This document shows, piece by piece, positions 7,855 to 15,565 of a DNA stretch of 29,846 nt. The stretch comes from CALXXL01 sp964512385 (lineage in GTDB: Bacteria > Verrucomicrobiota > Lentisphaeria > Victivallales > Victivallaceae): positions 1-29,846 of the forward strand of contig CAZEHZ010000015.1 of the NCBI GenBank assembly GCA_964512385.1, written 5' to 3'. A program made the translations under genes and the position numbers. Positions within the stretch are counted from its first letter, which is position 1. The number at the start of each line of letters is the position of its first letter. Under the pieces are notes generated by a model that had not been told where the DNA came from, ran no database searches, and saw only the letters and a list, made by a program, of their open reading frames with translations.

Positions 7855-8103
7855 ATGTCTTCAGTTGCTGACAAGGTAAAAAAGATTGTTGTTGATCAGT
7901 TGGGCGTTTCCGAAGATCAGGTTACTCTGGATGCCAAATTTATCGAAGATTTGGGCGCAGACTCCCTCGACTTGGTTGAGCTGGTAATGGCTTTTGAAGA
8001 TGAATTCGGTGCCGATATTCCGGACGAAGATTCCGAAAAGCTCACTACTGTTGGCGATGCCGTTGATTACATCACCAAAAACAACGATGCCAAGCCGGAA
8101 TAA
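7855..8103 (+). CDS. acpP: Acyl carrier protein
   Basis: Carries growing acyl chains on a phosphopantetheine arm during fatty acid synthesis. At 82 aa it is a standard acidic ACP: IEDLGADSLDLVELVMAFEDEF with the modified serine at position 37 (DSL motif), followed by IPDEDSEKLTTVGDAVDYI. The start at 7855 follows a weak TAGGA site. It is followed by fabF 566 bp downstream; acpP-fabF adjacency is common, but here the spacer is unusually long and repeat-filled. The last about 36 nt of the coding sequence are partly duplicated just after the stop codon (see the repeat at 8116-8154). Confidence 0.97.
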   Translation: MSSVADKVKKIVVDQLGVSEDQVTLDAKFIEDLGADSLDLVELVMAFEDEFGADIPDEDSEKLTTVGDAVDYITKNNDAKPE

Positions 8104-8115
8104 TACTCTTTTTCC

Positions 8116-8154
8116 GTTGGAGATGCCGTTGACCACATCACCAGCAATAGCAAC
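8116..8154 (+). repeat. Decayed partial duplicate of the acpP 3' end
   Basis: The segment starting at 8116 repeats the acpP coding sequence starting at 8050: over the first 28 bases 25 are identical, and in frame it would read VGDAVDHITSN against VGDAVDYITKN. It lies 12 nt after the acpP stop codon and has no start, so it is a remnant rather than a gene. Confidence 0.8.
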
Positions 8155-8186
8155 CGTATAAGTTCTGTTGATGGTGATGATTGTCT

Positions 8187-8219
8187 AAGACCGCGCACAA
8201 TCATGTTGTTCGCGGTCTT
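8187..8219 (+). terminator. Probable acpP terminator hairpin
   Basis: A perfect 9-bp stem AAGACCGCG / CGCGGTCTT with a further ACAA/TTGT pairing in the loop. The T run after it is short, so termination may be partial and let transcription continue into fabF. Confidence 0.6.
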
Positions 8220-8273
8220 TACCCAAACCGTACCTTATGGTAGCTTCGCTTGAGATGCCGGCAAAAAAACTCA

Positions 8274-8438
8274 TGGTTGGCGGTTGTGATAAACCGATTG
8301 GCGGTTGCGAAAAACAAGCTGGTTGGCGGTTGTAATAAACCGATTAGCGGTTGCTAAAAGCAAGCTGGTTGGCGTTTTGATGAACCGATTGGCGTTTGTA
8401 ATGAACAAGCTGGTTGGAGTTTGTGATAAAATCGGATT
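8274..8438. repeat. 46-bp tandem repeat (about 3.6 copies)
   Basis: Units begin with TGGTTGG at 8274, 8320, 8366 and 8411 (periods 46, 46, 45); the last is partial. Each unit is itself two related half-units of about 23 bp, one with a GATAAACCGATT core and one with GTTGCGAAAAACAAG. The period is not a multiple of three and copies differ by scattered substitutions, so it is noncoding. The spacer from 8439 to 8551 holds nothing I recognise. Confidence 0.85.
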
Positions 8439-8551
8439 AATTTCCGGTTGCTTCGCTACAGAATTTTTTACTCTTACATAAGGGATACACAAACGGCTCG
8501 CAATACTGAAAAAGTTTATTACCTCAACAGTTTGGCGTGTTTTGCAGAACC

Positions 8552-8597
8552 GAGTCTGTGCGTCTCGAAAAAATTTCGTGGGCAGAGGCTCTTTTTT
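8552..8597 (+). terminator. Hairpin with T6 tail upstream of fabF
   Basis: A 10-bp stem with one mismatch and one G-U pair (8552-8561 with 8582-8591), containing an inner CGAAA/TTTCG stem, followed by six Ts. It lies 72 nt before fabF. It could be the true end of an acpP readthrough transcript, an attenuator for fabF, or the terminator of a short RNA from the spacer. Confidence 0.6.
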
Positions 8598-8669
8598 GTT
8601 TTTTCTCAGTCCGCTTTTAACAATTAAGCCTGTCTAAAGGCTATGCAAATTTATACTAAAGGAGAACGC

Positions 8670-9926
8670 ATGAACGAAAGACGCGTAGTGATTACCGGTA
8701 CCGGTATTGTTTCCTGCGTAGGCAATAATGTTGCCGACTTCTGGTCTGCCGTTGTCAATGGGCGTTGCGGCTTAGGCCCGATTACCCGTTTTGACGCTGC
8801 CGAATACCGCACTCAAATTGCAGGCGAAATTAAAGATTTTGATGTCACCAAATACATGACTCTGAAAGATGCCAAGCGTTTGGATATGTTCTGCCAGTTC
8901 GCCATCGCCGCCGCCAGCGAAGCGTTGACCGAAGCCGGACTGCCTCAGGATTTACGGGAATCCGATATGGATTTATCCCGCATCGGCGTGCTGGTTTCCA
9001 GCGGCATCGGCGGCCTGAAAACCCTTACCGATCAAACCGAGGTTTTATTAAACCGCGGCCCGAATAAAATTTCTCCGCTGCTGATCCCCATGATGATTGG
9101 TGACTTAGCCAGCGGTAATATCTCCATGCGCACCGGCGCAAAAGGCCCCAATATGGGCATTGTAACCGCCTGCTCCTCCGGTTGCCACTCCATTGGCGAA
9201 TCATTTTGGATGATCAAGCGTGATGACGCCGATATGATGATTTGCGGCGGAACTGAAGCCTGTGTTGTTGAAATCGGCGTAGCCGGATTCTGCTCCATGA
9301 AGGCGATGAGTACCAGAAATGATGACCCGCTACACGCCAGCCGCCCGTTCGATGCCGATCGCGATGGCTTTGTAATGAGTGAAGGCTCCGGCGTTCTGGT
9401 AATTGAAGAGTTGGAACACGCCTTAAAACGCGGCGCTAATATTCTGGCCGAAATCGTCGGCTATGGCGCCACCGGCGACGCCTACCATATCACCAGTCCG
9501 CACCCGGAAGGCGACGGCGCCGCCAGAGCAATTAAAATGGCGCTGAAGCACGCCGGTTTGAATCCGGAAGATGTTGACTATATCAATGCTCACGGTACCA
9601 GTACCGAACTTAATGACAAGTATGAAACCTTGGCCATCAAGTCCGCTTTAGGTGATGCCGCACGCAAAGTTATGGTCAGCAGTACCAAAGGCACCACCGG
9701 CCACGGCTTGGGGGCGGCAGGAGGTTTTGAATCTATCGTTTGTGCCAAAACCATTGCCAACGGTATTATTCCGCCGACCATCAACTACACCACGCCGGAC
9801 CCGAACTGCGATTTGGATATTACTCCAAATACCGCCAGAGAGGTAAATGTGGATGTGGCGTTGAACATCAACTTGGGCTTTGGCGGCCATAACGGAGTCA
9901 TTGCTTTCAAGAAATTCAACGGATAA
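8670..9926 (+). CDS. fabF: 3-oxoacyl-[ACP] synthase II (KAS II)
   Basis: Condenses malonyl-ACP with acyl-ACP in fatty acid elongation. I choose the ATG at 8670 (MNERRVVITGTG, 418 aa), which has AAAGGAG directly upstream; the in-frame ATG at 8643 would add nine unrelated residues and place that site inside the gene. The Cys-His-His triad is complete: Cys168 in VTACSSG, His308 in NAHGTST and His345 in GTTGHGLGAAG. CGGTEA and the NLGFGGHNGV C-terminus are also typical. It follows acpP on the same strand and has its own downstream terminator. No clear promoter is visible between the 8552 hairpin and the start. Confidence 0.97.
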   Translation: MNERRVVITGTGIVSCVGNNVADFWSAVVNGRCGLGPITRFDAAEYRTQIAGEIKDFDVTKYMTLKDAKRLDMFCQFAIAAASEALTEAGLPQDLRESDMDLSRIGVLVSSGIGGLKTLTDQTEVLLNRGPNKISPLLIPMMIGDLASGNISMRTGAKGPNMGIVTACSSGCHSIGESFWMIKRDDADMMICGGTEACVVEIGVAGFCSMKAMSTRNDDPLHASRPFDADRDGFVMSEGSGVLVIEELEHALKRGANILAEIVGYGATGDAYHITSPHPEGDGAARAIKMALKHAGLNPEDVDYINAHGTSTELNDKYETLAIKSALGDAARKVMVSSTKGTTGHGLGAAGGFESIVCAKTIANGIIPPTINYTTPDPNCDLDITPNTAREVNVDVALNINLGFGGHNGVIAFKKFNG

Positions 9927-9941
9927 AACATTTGTTTTTTC

Positions 9942-9980
9942 ATACCGCCGTGCGAGTTATCGTGCTGCGGTATTTTTTTT
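9942..9980 (+). terminator. Intrinsic terminator of fabF
   Basis: A 7-bp stem ATACCGC / GCGGTAT followed by eight Ts, 15 nt after the fabF stop codon. Confidence 0.85.
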
Positions 9981-10002
9981 GCGGATAATATCTCAAAATC
10001 AT

Positions 10003-10031
10003 TTGAAAAAAATGGTTTTCAACTTTATATT
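10003..10031 (+). promoter_or_regulatory. Predicted promoter of the LysM-phoH-pgpH-ybeY operon
   Basis: TTGAAA, a 17-nt spacer, then TATATT; the first gene starts 44 nt downstream behind GGAGG. A good sigma-70-type match directly after the fabF terminator. Confidence 0.6.
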
Positions 10032-10075
10032 CTATATGTAGGTTTATAAATTTTACAAATTTTGGAGGATGAAGT

Positions 10076-10711
10076 ATGAATAAGTCGTTATTTTTGTCAA
10101 TTGTGGCGGCCGCGGCAGTTTTGACCGGGTGCAGTACGCCGGTGGCTCGTCGACCGCTGACTGACCAGGAACAACAGTGGCAAAAGTATGTAAAATCCTA
10201 CTATCCGGCGTGGAAACCGGCGTTGACCGTACCGGCCGGAGTACAGCCCGGCACCAGCCCCGCCAACACCATTCAGCCGGTAACGTTTAATGCCGCCCCC
10301 GCCAAGCCGGTGGCACAACCGGCCGTAATAGAAATTAATGAACTGGTTTTTGAAGATACCACCGCCACTCTGGACGCCGTTCCAAATTCCGGCGATGTGG
10401 TAACGTTAACGGAACCTGAAACTCCGGCGGCGGCAGAAATAACTACTCCGGCGGTTGAAGAGAAAAAAACCGAAGCAGCGGTTGCTCCAGCGGTTGAAGA
10501 GAAAAAAACCGATGTAAAAGCTGACGCCCCCGCAGTTCCGGTGGTTGACGCTGAACATGTGGTGCAAAAAGGCGAAACTTTAGGCGCCATTGCCCAGAAA
10601 TATTATGGCAAAGCCTCTATGTGGAAGGTGATTATGGATGCTAATGAAGCTGTTCTGCATGGTAGCGACAAGTTAAAACCCGGTATGAAATTATCGATTC
10701 CGAAACGTTAA
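10076..10711 (+). CDS. LysM-domain lipoprotein
   Basis: Probably an envelope lipoprotein that binds peptidoglycan. The 211-aa protein has a lipoprotein signal peptide with lipobox LTGC (Cys19). A Pro/Ala/Val/Glu-rich disordered linker spans about residues 50-155, and a single C-terminal LysM domain follows (about 160-211: HVVQKGETLGAIAQKYYGK, then KLKPGMKLSIP). The linker holds a near-perfect 23-nt direct repeat (10451-10473 and 10490-10512, 39 nt apart, 13 codons) encoding AVEEKKT twice. GGAGG precedes the ATG. It ends 4 nt before phoH, so they are co-transcribed. The fold and location are clear; a specific partner or enzymatic role is not. Confidence 0.9.
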   Translation: MNKSLFLSIVAAAAVLTGCSTPVARRPLTDQEQQWQKYVKSYYPAWKPALTVPAGVQPGTSPANTIQPVTFNAAPAKPVAQPAVIEINELVFEDTTATLDAVPNSGDVVTLTEPETPAAAEITTPAVEEKKTEAAVAPAVEEKKTDVKADAPAVPVVDAEHVVQKGETLGAIAQKYYGKASMWKVIMDANEAVLHGSDKLKPGMKLSIPKR

Positions 10712-10715
10712 ACTA

Positions 10716-11672
10716 ATGTTTGAAGAGAAGTTTTATTTTGACCGCGGTTTGTCCGCCAATGCCGCCTTTGCCAATAATATTACCCGTAACGCCCGGTATG
10801 CCGAAAGCGTTTTAGGGGTAAAATTGGTGGTGCGTGATGCGTGGGTGCAAATCAGTTGCCCGGAGTCGGAAAAAGGCGAACGGGCGTTGGAGTTTTTTGC
10901 CGAACTGCTAAAGTTTGCCGGAAACAGTTGCTCTAAGGTAACGCAACCGGACTTTGAACAGTTACTGCGGGCGTTCCGGGACCATAAAGAGAGTTTTTTA
11001 CAGCAGTTATACGCCGGAAAATTAGTGGTGGGGCCACGTAAAAAAGAGATTATGCCCCGCTCGATGGCGCAGTTGAAATATCTGCAGGCCATGCGGGATA
11101 AAGATGTGGTGTTCGGCATCGGACCGGCAGGCACGGGGAAAACCTATCTGGCAATGGCGGCGGCGGTAAACGAGTTGTTACAAGGCAATGTACAGCGCAT
11201 TGTTTTGACGCGTCCGGCACGGGAGGCCGGCGAAAATTTAGGTTTTCTGCCCGGCAGTTTAGAGGAAAAAATCATGCCGTATCTGCGCCCGTTGTATGAT
11301 GCGTTGTATGACATGCTGGATTTTGAACAGGCTTCCACTTTGATTGAAAAACATATTATTGAGGTGGCTCCGCTGGCTTTTATGCGGGGGAGAACCTTAA
11401 ACGGCTCGTTCATTATTTTGGACGAAGCACAAAACACCACCGGCGAACAGATGCTAATGTTCCTGACTCGCATGGGATATGCCAGCCGGGTGGTGGTTAC
11501 CGGCGACCCGTCGCAAAACGACTTGAAGCCGAATGAGGACTCCGGGTTGCGCCGGGCGGAACAGACGCTGGCGGAGTTGCCGGAAATTGCGTTCTGCCGC
11601 TTTGGTACCGCCGATGTGGTTCGCCACGCTTTACTGGAAAAAATTATTAACGCATATACCAGACATGATTGA
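10716..11672 (+). CDS. phoH: PhoH-family ATPase (YbeZ type)
   Basis: P-loop NTPase linked to RNA metabolism and usually encoded next to ybeY, as here. The 318-aa length is usual. It has an N-terminal RNA-binding-like region (residues 1-110), then the PhoH core with Walker A GIGPAGTGKTYLA (GPAGTGKT at 136-143), TRPAREAGENLGFLPG, Walker B FIILDEAQN (235-240) and VVTGDPSQNDL. The start is 4 nt after the LysM gene, with no good ribosome binding site, so coupling is likely. Its last 8 nt overlap the start of pgpH. Confidence 0.95.
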   Translation: MFEEKFYFDRGLSANAAFANNITRNARYAESVLGVKLVVRDAWVQISCPESEKGERALEFFAELLKFAGNSCSKVTQPDFEQLLRAFRDHKESFLQQLYAGKLVVGPRKKEIMPRSMAQLKYLQAMRDKDVVFGIGPAGTGKTYLAMAAAVNELLQGNVQRIVLTRPAREAGENLGFLPGSLEEKIMPYLRPLYDALYDMLDFEQASTLIEKHIIEVAPLAFMRGRTLNGSFIILDEAQNTTGEQMLMFLTRMGYASRVVVTGDPSQNDLKPNEDSGLRRAEQTLAELPEIAFCRFGTADVVRHALLEKIINAYTRHD

Positions 11673-14013
11673 TTGGCTAAAAAATTATTCAGCCCGCCGC
11701 AAGGCTCGCCAACTGGGACAACTGGGGCAGAAACGACACGGAAAAAATGAATTTATTGAATTGATTGACCGGTCGCGAATGCTTACGGTTTTTATTACCG
11801 TTTTGGTTTGGGCGGTTTGCACTTTGGTGCTGTCTTTACCGTCTCTGCGGGCCACCACGTTTAAGCTGGTGGTGGGTCAGCAGGCGCCGCAAACCATTTT
11901 TGCCCGTGAGAATTTCAGCTATATTGATTACCCGACTTATCGGGCGCAGCAACTGCAGGCGGCAAACTCCGAACCGGTCTGCTTTAGTGTAAATGCCGCC
12001 GACAATGCCGGAATAACTCAGCGGCTGGATCAGTTTTTTTCGGAACTGCGGCAACATTCGCAAGATGCCAATCTGCCGGTGAAAGATGCCGCCGGAGAGG
12101 TGTTTAACTCATTACCGGATGAGCTGAAAGATGAGCTGATGCTGATTGCCGGAACCCCGGAAATTGTGTTGGCCTACCGCCAAAATTTGAATGCCGAAAT
12201 GTCGCAGGGGATTATCTCCACTGATTTGCGTAAAGAGTATAAGGTGTCGCAACTGATTCGGGTGCTGGATGGCGAACAGCGGGATCGGGCGCCCAAGGCA
12301 ATTGAAATGCTGCCGACGCCGGCAACCTCGGCACAACAGATATGTAAAACGGTTTTGCAGGAGTTCCCGTTAGGGGCGGATCGGCAGCGTTTGGCGGTGG
12401 CACTGCAGGAGATAACCACCAAAATAATCGGCGACGCCGGTAACCTGCGTTTAGACGCCGCCCGTACCAAAATGCGTCGGGATGAGGCTAAAGCCAAGGT
12501 GAAACCGCTATGGCTGGAGGTGCTGAAAGGTGAACCGTTAGTTTTGCGCGACCATATTGTGAATGCTGAAACCAAGGACAAACTGGACGCCTATGAACGC
12601 CATTTGCAAACCTCCATTTCCGGTTTTATCATAATGCGCCGGGTTCTGGCAAACGCCGCTTTCTGTTTGTTGTTATTGGGATTTATGATTGTCAATATCA
12701 ATCTTCTGCGCCCGGATCTAACTAAAAACAACCGCTCAATTGCCTTGTTGACACTGGTACTGCTATTGTCGGTGCTCCTGAATTATGCGGCGATGGAGCT
12801 TTTTGGCTTCTTCAGCGCACTCTTAAACATTCCGCCCAAATTTATGCCGGATGCTCTGCCGATTGCACTGCCGGCAGTGGTTATTGTGGTAATTCTGGGG
12901 ATTGAACCGGCTATTTTCGCCACGTTGTTTACGGCTGGAACTGCCGCATTAATGTTGAATGCCGAGGCCGAACTGATTTTCAGCAATCTGATGTTCTATG
13001 CCACCACCGGCGTGGCGGCGGCTTTGGCGTTGCGCAAGGTAAGCAATTACCGTTTGTATTCGGTAAGAACGGCGCTGGTCATTACGGTTACCATGTATTT
13101 TCTGGCCGTTTTTAATTTGGCGTTTCAAGGCGCAATCACGACTCAGAGTTTGTATTATTGTGCCGTTTTATGCGTATGCAACGCCTTGGGAACCGCAGTG
13201 GCGGCTTTGATTTTAGTGTTCTTTATGGAACTGGTGTTTAGAGTATCAACCAATATGTCGCTTTTACTGCAGTGCGACATTAACCATCCGGTACTTAAAG
13301 AGTTACAACTTAAAGCACCGGGGACGTTTTTTCATTGTCAAACCGTGGCTACGCTGGCGGAAACCGCCGCTAAAGAGATTGGGGCAAATTATTTAATGTG
13401 CCGAGTGGGGGCGTTATATCACGATATCGGCAAACTGAAAAAGCCGGAGTATTTTACCGAAAATAACATCAATACCGCTAATATGCACGAGGATTTAACC
13501 CCGGCGATGAGTGCAATTATTTTGCGTTCGCATGTGGAAGACGGTGTGGAGCTGGCTCGGCAATACAAGTTGTCGCAATTAGTCCGGGATATGATTCAGC
13601 AGCATCACGGCACGGATATTATGCGGTTTTTCTATAATAAAGCGTTGGAACAGGCCGACGGTGCGACGGTTTTGGCCTCGCAATATTCGTATCCGGGGCC
13701 GTTGCCGCAGACTCGTGAAGTGGCCATCGTGAGTCTGGCCGACTCCTGCGAAGCCGCCAGCCGCTCGCTGGCACACCCCACCATGCAGAATATTACCGTG
13801 CTGGTGAATAATATCATCAATCAACGGTTGGAGTCCGGCCAGTTGAACGATGCCGAACTTACGATTGCAGATTTGGCCAAGGTAAAAGAGAGTTTTATCC
13901 GCACCTTAACCACCATGTTTCACAGCCGGATTGCGTACCCGAATAAAAAAGGAGATAATTCAAATGAAGCTAAGTTACCGCTGGAGAACCGGCAAACACC
14001 CGAAGCCAAATAG
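11665..14013 (+). CDS. pgpH: 7TM-HD membrane phosphodiesterase, PgpH/YqfF type (probable c-di-AMP hydrolase)
   Basis: Family members cleave cyclic di-AMP to pApA at the inner membrane. I choose the ATG at 11665 (MIDWLKNYSARRKARQ, 782 aa), overlapping phoH by 8 nt; the frame extends upstream to 11533 only through the phoH coding region. In order: one membrane helix (about 40-58), an extracytoplasmic 7TMR-HDED region (about 65-320), a seven-helix membrane block (about 325-520) and a cytoplasmic HD domain. The metal ligands appear intact: His557 (FHCQTV), His586-Asp587 (YHDIGK), the His of LRSHVEDG, the double His of QQHHGTD and the Asp of SLADSCEAA. The order phoH-pgpH-ybeY is a conserved cluster. 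c-di-AMP specificity is inferred from family. Confidence 0.93.
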   Translation: MIDWLKNYSARRKARQLGQLGQKRHGKNEFIELIDRSRMLTVFITVLVWAVCTLVLSLPSLRATTFKLVVGQQAPQTIFARENFSYIDYPTYRAQQLQAANSEPVCFSVNAADNAGITQRLDQFFSELRQHSQDANLPVKDAAGEVFNSLPDELKDELMLIAGTPEIVLAYRQNLNAEMSQGIISTDLRKEYKVSQLIRVLDGEQRDRAPKAIEMLPTPATSAQQICKTVLQEFPLGADRQRLAVALQEITTKIIGDAGNLRLDAARTKMRRDEAKAKVKPLWLEVLKGEPLVLRDHIVNAETKDKLDAYERHLQTSISGFIIMRRVLANAAFCLLLLGFMIVNINLLRPDLTKNNRSIALLTLVLLLSVLLNYAAMELFGFFSALLNIPPKFMPDALPIALPAVVIVVILGIEPAIFATLFTAGTAALMLNAEAELIFSNLMFYATTGVAAALALRKVSNYRLYSVRTALVITVTMYFLAVFNLAFQGAITTQSLYYCAVLCVCNALGTAVAALILVFFMELVFRVSTNMSLLLQCDINHPVLKELQLKAPGTFFHCQTVATLAETAAKEIGANYLMCRVGALYHDIGKLKKPEYFTENNINTANMHEDLTPAMSAIILRSHVEDGVELARQYKLSQLVRDMIQQHHGTDIMRFFYNKALEQADGATVLASQYSYPGPLPQTREVAIVSLADSCEAASRSLAHPTMQNITVLVNNIINQRLESGQLNDAELTIADLAKVKESFIRTLTTMFHSRIAYPNKKGDNSNEAKLPLENRQTPEAK

Positions 14014-14446
14014 AAAATTATTGACCGAAGCGATGAATTCGGCCGCAAAATTGGCCGGATTACCCATGAATGTAGAGTGGGAATTGTCGGTTGATTTTGT
14101 GGGCGACCGGGCCATGGCGCAGGCGAATAATGACTATGTGGGGCATGTGGGCACTACCGATGTAATCACCTTCAGCTATTTTGACGCCGACGCCCCGGTT
14201 TTCCCCGGCGACACGGCGATTGAACTGTTTGTCTGCACCGACGTCGCCGCCCGTGAAGGCGCTTCCAGACCGGAAACCGACGGCTATGCCGGAGAACTGA
14301 TGCTGTATTTAGTACATGGGTTACTGCATTCAGCCGGCGAAGACGACTTGACCGTCCCGGCCGCCCAAAGTATGCGCCGCCGTGAACAGGAGGTCTTAAA
14401 CGGCTTACGCCAGCGATTCGATTTTAAAAAGATTTTTTCGAATTAG
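13964..14446 (+). CDS. ybeY: Endoribonuclease YbeY (rRNA maturation factor)
   Basis: Metal-dependent RNase for 16S rRNA 3' maturation and ribosome quality control. I use the ATG at 13964 (MKLSYRWRTGKH, 160 aa) because AAAAAAGGAG lies just upstream, within pgpH; the gene then overlaps pgpH by 50 nt in another frame. Family landmarks are NNDYVGHVGTTDVITFSY and the metal site HGLLHSAGEDD, giving His118, His122 and Asp128. The third ligand is Asp where E. coli YbeY has His; an Asp there is, to my knowledge, found in some other lineages. The C-terminus is short and basic. The stop codon is followed 2 nt later by an inverted-repeat element. Confidence 0.93.
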   Translation: MKLSYRWRTGKHPKPNRKLLTEAMNSAAKLAGLPMNVEWELSVDFVGDRAMAQANNDYVGHVGTTDVITFSYFDADAPVFPGDTAIELFVCTDVAAREGASRPETDGYAGELMLYLVHGLLHSAGEDDLTVPAAQSMRRREQEVLNGLRQRFDFKKIFSN

Positions 14447-14448
14447 GA

Positions 14449-14703
14449 TAGTCGATTATGCAAAAGGTGATTTTTGTTGTAGACAAGGCGGCAAGTAGCG
14501 AAGTGTACTTTAGTACATGAGCGGCGTAGCCAACGCAGTATACGACAAAAAGCACCGGAGGCTTCCAGCGGAGGCATGGTTAATGCCGGAGCGACAAGGC
14601 ATAAAACATAGTTCCACGCTCAAAACCTTGCGTTTATTCATGCGCTTTTTATAATTTAAGTTTTTGATTATTAACCATATAGCCGGTTTTGCACAATCGA
14701 CTA
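14449..14703. mobile_element. 255-bp MITE-like element with 17-bp terminal inverted repeats
   Basis: The ends TAGTCGATTATGCAAAA (14449-14465) and TTTTGCACAATCGACTA (14687-14703) are inverted copies with one mismatch. No open frame inside looks real. Internal structure includes TGTAC-TTTA-GTACA (14504-14517) and GGCAT-GGTTA-ATGCC (14573-14587). It exactly fills the space between two convergent genes: it starts 2 nt after the ybeY stop, and its right end supplies the rfbA stop codon. No target-site duplication is obvious. A related segment occurs at 20384-20443. It may instead act as a bidirectional terminator; no clear T run follows the hairpins. Confidence 0.6.
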
Positions 14704-15564
14704 AGATAGCATTTTCTGTAAATATTTGCCGTAATTGGTATTCATTAACGGCGGCAAATTTTCGGCGATTTCGGCGGCGGAGAGCCAGCGGTTGTTATAA
14801 CCGATCTCTTCCAGACAGGCAACCTGCAAACCTTGCTGTAACTCTATGGTGCGGATAAAGTTTCCGGCATCCAGCATACTGTCGTAAGTGCCGGTGTCCA
14901 GCCAGGCAAAGCCACGGCCGAGTTTTTCCAGCTTAAGTTCATTTTGCTGTAAATACAAATTATTAATGGCGGTAATCTCTAATTCGCCACGTGCCGACGG
15001 CTTAATCGTTTTGGCCATCTCCACCACCTGATTATCATAAAAATACAGTCCGGTAACGGCATAGTTTGAAGGTGGAACGGCGGGTTTCTCCACAATGTCC
15101 ACCACGTGGTCATGCTCATTAAACTTCACCACCCCAAAACGTTCCGGATTATTTACGTAATAACCGAAAATCGTTGCTCCGTGCGTTTGCCCGGCGGCGG
15201 CACGCAAAAGTTGCGGCAGACTGGCACCATAAAAAATATTGTCGCCCAACACTAAGGCCACCGAATCTTTACCGATAAAATCCCGCCCGATGATAAATGC
15301 CTGCGCCAATCCCTCCGGTTTTGGCTGTTCCGCATAACAAATTTCAATGCCGTAACGGGAACCGTTGCCCAGCAAACGCTCAAAATTCGCCCGATCCTCC
15401 GGTGTGGTTATCACCAGTATTTCCCGGATTCCCGCCAGCATCAATACCGACAGCGGATAGTAAATCATCGGCTTGTCATACACCGTAAGCAGTTGTTTGG
15501 ACACGCCGAACGTGGCCGGATAAAGCCGGGTGCCGCTGCCGCCGGCCAATACAATACCCTTCAT
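14701..15564 (-). CDS. rfbA: Glucose-1-phosphate thymidylyltransferase
   Basis: First step of dTDP-L-rhamnose synthesis: glucose 1-phosphate plus dTTP gives dTDP-glucose. The 287-aa protein shows the nucleotide-binding loop GGSGTRLYPAT (8-18), SKQLLTVYDKPMIYYPLS, LGDNIFYG (near 110), EKPAVPPSNYAVTGLYFYD and a C-terminal QKMLS. Length and motifs match RmlA. It follows rfbB with only 1 nt between stop and start (TAAGATG), and a GGGGAGGGG site lies within the end of rfbB. Its stop codon TAG lies within the end of the inverted-repeat element at 14449-14703. Confidence 0.96.
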   Translation of the reverse strand: MKGIVLAGGSGTRLYPATFGVSKQLLTVYDKPMIYYPLSVLMLAGIREILVITTPEDRANFERLLGNGSRYGIEICYAEQPKPEGLAQAFIIGRDFIGKDSVALVLGDNIFYGASLPQLLRAAAGQTHGATIFGYYVNNPERFGVVKFNEHDHVVDIVEKPAVPPSNYAVTGLYFYDNQVVEMAKTIKPSARGELEITAINNLYLQQNELKLEKLGRGFAWLDTGTYDSMLDAGNFIRTIELQQGLQVACLEEIGYNNRWLSAAEIAENLPPLMNTNYGKYLQKMLS

Positions 15565-15565
15565 C

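Noticed and set aside
8271..8492. A 73-codon open frame on the minus strand over the 46-bp repeats
   Set aside because: The repeat period is not a multiple of three, so the copies read in different frames; no ribosome binding site and no family match.
14447..14700. Small structured RNA gene between ybeY and rfbA
   Set aside because: Stems are present, but the terminal inverted repeats and a related copy elsewhere fit a repeat element better; no promoter is evident.
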